In this document: positions 6,019 to 7,773 of the stretch, in pieces | Numbering within the stretch: the stretch's first letter is position 1 | Layout: the number at the start of each line of letters is the position of its first letter | Source of the DNA: Elusimicrobiota bacterium | Lineage (GTDB): Bacteria; Elusimicrobiota; Elusimicrobia; JACQJN01 | Assembly: GCA_016205085.1 (NCBI GenBank) | Contig: JACQJN010000217.1 | Span: 1-7,773 of the forward strand | Reading direction: 5' to 3' | DNA length: 7,773 bases | The notes under the pieces: model-generated | The model's input: only the letters and a program-made list of their open reading frames with translations | Databases searched by the model: none | Told to the model about the DNA's origin: nothing | Made by a program: the position numbers and the translations under genes

Positions 6019-6664
6019 GATCTAACCTTTGATAGTCGTCAAGAGTATCCACATCCAAGAAGGACAACCCTTCTGGATCCGCCAAGGCCACTTCCTCTTC
6101 GTTCAGAAACCGTGTCCGAACCATCCGGAAGAGTTCCGCCGATGGCACTTCTTGTCCATTTTCAGCCATCACGGCCCTGACGGAACCTAAACACCGTTTG
6201 GAATAAACCCCGCATAGGGATTGGACTTTCCCTCCCCACACCGGAATGACGGCATCAAAATCCAGTACGCTGGGAGCCTCTGGCTCTCCGACTGGCACTC
6301 GAAGCTCCGCGGAGGGTGCCAGCACAGTCTCACAGAGAAATTCCACTAACCGACTTTGCAGAAGAGGCATGTCGCAACCGCAGATGAAGTTGCAATCAGA
6401 CTTAGAATGCTCCAGCCCGGAAAGGATTCCCACCAGAGGATGTCTTTTAGAGACCCTATCTCCGATCACGGGAACATCCAAATGGAGAGATTCATAATCC
6501 GAGGTTTCTCTGGCCACCACCAAACAGGAGGAAAATACCGGCTTTAAAATTTCCAGGACATGTAAAATCAAAGGCTTCCCTCGCCACGGAGCCAAGGCTT
6601 TGTTGCTCCCGAAACGCGAACTTGAGCCCCCCGCCAACACAATTCCAGTGAAGTTTGGAATCAT
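6002..6664 (-). CDS. mobA: Molybdenum cofactor guanylyltransferase MobA with in-frame insertion
   Basis: 220 residues. MobA attaches GMP to molybdopterin to make the guanine dinucleotide form used by DMSO-reductase-family enzymes, such as nitrate reductases, formate dehydrogenases and nitrite oxidoreductases. Visible motifs are the nucleotide-binding LAGGSSSRFGSNKAL (10-24), PLVGILSGL (76-84), GCDMP (96-100, with the metal-binding Asp98), DAVIPVWGGKVQSLCGVYS and a C-terminal FLDVDTLDDY in place of the usual NVNTPEDL-like end. Residues about 113-134 (VLAPSAELRVPVGEPEAPSVL) have no counterpart in normal MobA. They match the peptide encoded by the element in the MOSC gene. The gene begins 4 bases after moeA with a weak ribosome site and overlaps moaA. 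Its presence implies that the cell makes a bis-MGD molybdoenzyme. Confidence 0.92.
   Translation of the reverse strand: MIPNFTGIVLAGGSSSRFGSNKALAPWRGKPLILHVLEILKPVFSSCLVVARETSDYESLHLDVPVIGDRVSKRHPLVGILSGLEHSKSDCNFICGCDMPLLQSRLVEFLCETVLAPSAELRVPVGEPEAPSVLDFDAVIPVWGGKVQSLCGVYSKRCLGSVRAVMAENGQEVPSAELFRMVRTRFLNEEEVALADPEGLSFLDVDTLDDYQRLDHASTH
6264..6325 (+). repeat. Two-hairpin insertion element, copy in mobA
   Basis: Aligns gap-free with 4879-4940 and has the same orientation. Hairpin A pairs 6272-6278 with 6282-6288 around TCT. Hairpin B pairs 6294-6298 with 6316-6320, with an inner stem 6299-6301/6310-6312. Several stem positions differ from the MOSC copy on both arms at once, keeping the pairing. 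The flanking direct repeat is weak here: in the host frame TVL-A and SVL-D lie 19 codons apart with partly matching bases. This copy may be older or may lie in a different target. Confidence 0.8.
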
Positions 6665-6668
6665 GGTT

Positions 6669-7772
6669 TTATTTGAGCCATCGGAAAGCCACCCCCATTC
6701 CCTTCTCTAAAAATTTCACTCCCACAGGCGCCAGGGCCAGCGCGTTCGCTCTGCAAGCCATCCCCAGCATGGCGGAGCCCTGAGGGCGTATCACATGCAC
6801 CCTAAATCCCTCCGAAGTTTCGGAAACCTGGCAGAAAATGTACTGCTGCCGAGCCTCTTCCTTCCGGTACTCATTTTCCAAATTTCCCTGCAGATGGTAA
6901 CTGGGATATCGAGGAGTATGTCCCTGCATCTTTTCAAGGGCCGGTCTTACGAATTCCTCAAGACAAACCATGACGGAAATGGGATTTCCAGGGAGACCAA
7001 AAACCAATTTATTCCGTAAAAGTCCGAACAGAAGCGGTTTCCCAGGCTTTATCGCCACCCTCCAAAAAATCACTTGAAGGCCCAGTTCTTCCAAAAGTGC
7101 TTTGGTGTAATCAAAATCCCCCACCGAAACCCCCCCGCTGACCAAAAGAACATCGGAATCATTCAGCTCCTTTTGAAATGCCTCCCTCATGGATTGCCTG
7201 TCATCCTTCACGATGCCTTGATAACGAGGGAGGATACCCCATCGAGAAAGCGCCGCCGCCAAAGCGGGGCCGTTAGAGTTTCTAATTTTGCCGGGGGAAA
7301 GCGGCTCCGTAAACTCAAGCAGCTCGTCTCCGGTAGCCAATAGGGATACCGAAGGCTTTCTAATGACGGACACGTTTGCAATGCCCTGAGCCGCCAGGAG
7401 AGCCAATTCATAAGGCCGAATCCGCGTCCCTTCCCTCAGAATTAAATCCCCGCAACGCACATCCTCGCCCCTGCGGCGGATGTGTTCGCCTATTTCTGGA
7501 GTTTGCAGGATGCGGACAATGCCATCCTCTTCAGACGAGGTGGCCTCCACCATCACTACGGCATCCGCACCCAGAGGCAGGGGCGCCCCCGTCATGATCT
7601 TGACCGCCTCACCCGGTTCTATTTCCACGTTGGCCAGAGTCCCCGCCCGAACCGTTTCCTTGATCCTTAAAACAACCGGCCCTCCCGGAGAGGCAGAGCC
7701 GCAATCCCCGGTTCGAACCGCAAACCCATCCATGGCCGAATTGTCAAAGGCCGGCACAAACTCACTGCTACA
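6669..7772 (-). CDS. moeA: Molybdopterin molybdotransferase MoeA, N terminus cut by window edge
   Basis: About 368 codons are visible; roughly the first 60 residues lie beyond the window. MoeA inserts molybdate into adenylylated molybdopterin. The frame stays open to the right edge (Cys-Ser-Ser-Glu-Phe before Val-Pro-Ala-Phe), so the GTG at 7755-7757 is an internal Val and not the start. Motifs include PAFDNSAMDGFAVR, GADAVVMVE, IRRRGEDV, LLATGDEL, IRNSNGPAL, the MPT-binding LVSGGVSVGDFDY, and FGLPGNPISVMV. The C-terminal domain IV (from about the RYPSYHLQG stretch) is present and ends normally in FRWLK. The stop is 4 bases before the mobA start. It carries no copy of the palindromic element in the visible part. 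Confidence 0.95.
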   Translation of the reverse strand, partial: CSSEFVPAFDNSAMDGFAVRTGDCGSASPGGPVVLRIKETVRAGTLANVEIEPGEAVKIMTGAPLPLGADAVVMVEATSSEEDGIVRILQTPEIGEHIRRRGEDVRCGDLILREGTRIRPYELALLAAQGIANVSVIRKPSVSLLATGDELLEFTEPLSPGKIRNSNGPALAAALSRWGILPRYQGIVKDDRQSMREAFQKELNDSDVLLVSGGVSVGDFDYTKALLEELGLQVIFWRVAIKPGKPLLFGLLRNKLVFGLPGNPISVMVCLEEFVRPALEKMQGHTPRYPSYHLQGNLENEYRKEEARQQYIFCQVSETSEGFRVHVIRPQGSAMLGMACRANALALAPVGVKFLEKGMGVAFRWLK

Positions 7773-7773
7773 C

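Noticed and set aside
6123..6155. A second VPSAEL-like peptide in mobA (residues about 173-178) resembling the element peptide
   Set aside because: The surrounding spacing to the C-terminal motif is normal for MobA, so there is no insertion. The DNA lacks the hairpins and the shared core. Five matching residues are probably coincidence.
6777..6787. GCCC-TGA-GGGC palindrome near the 3' end of moeA
   Set aside because: A short stem inside conserved coding sequence, with no similarity to the element core and no U-tract for a terminator.
7755..7757. GTG as the true start of moeA
   Set aside because: The frame continues open to the window edge, and this GTG encodes the conserved Val/Pro before FDNSAMDG, about 60 residues into a normal MoeA.

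Overview
The window holds eleven tightly packed genes, all on the minus strand, so the cluster is read from right to left. Neighbouring genes overlap or sit within about 30 bases of each other, and no gene-free stretch exceeds about 30 bases. I see no RNA gene, CRISPR array, insertion sequence, terminator or clear promoter. This looks like an internal piece of one long operon, cut at both window edges. Signal peptides, an outer-membrane beta-barrel porin and TatC indicate a Gram-negative (diderm) bacterium with anaerobic or microaerobic nitrogen-oxide metabolism. I cannot name the organism. Nitrospirota, Nitrospinota, NC10 or another uncultivated diderm would all fit, and this is inference only.

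The right half (about 4452-7773) is a molybdenum-cofactor block: moeA (cut by the window edge), mobA, moaA and a MOSC-domain protein. The middle (about 2568-4452) encodes a TauE/SafE (TSUP) anion exporter, the Tat translocase subunit TatC, and a small exported protein with a Cys-Cys-Gly-Ala-Cys cluster. The left part encodes an AniA-type copper nitrite reductase with every expected copper ligand, a porin, a stand-alone four-helix protein resembling the start of heme-copper oxidase subunit I, and the first 21 codons of a CopD-like membrane protein. The likely common theme is a Tat-exported molybdoenzyme (perhaps a nitrate reductase or nitrite oxidoreductase encoded outside the window) together with periplasmic nitrite chemistry.

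The most unusual signal is a small dispersed element of about 50-60 bases inserted in frame into three of the four molybdenum-cofactor genes (mobA, moaA and the MOSC gene). It folds as two adjacent hairpins. The three copies keep the pairing through compensatory base changes and share a near-invariant 15-base core. The copy in moaA is inverted relative to the other two but still reads through without a stop. At least two copies are flanked by direct repeats that resemble target duplications. I did not find the element in the other genes of the window.
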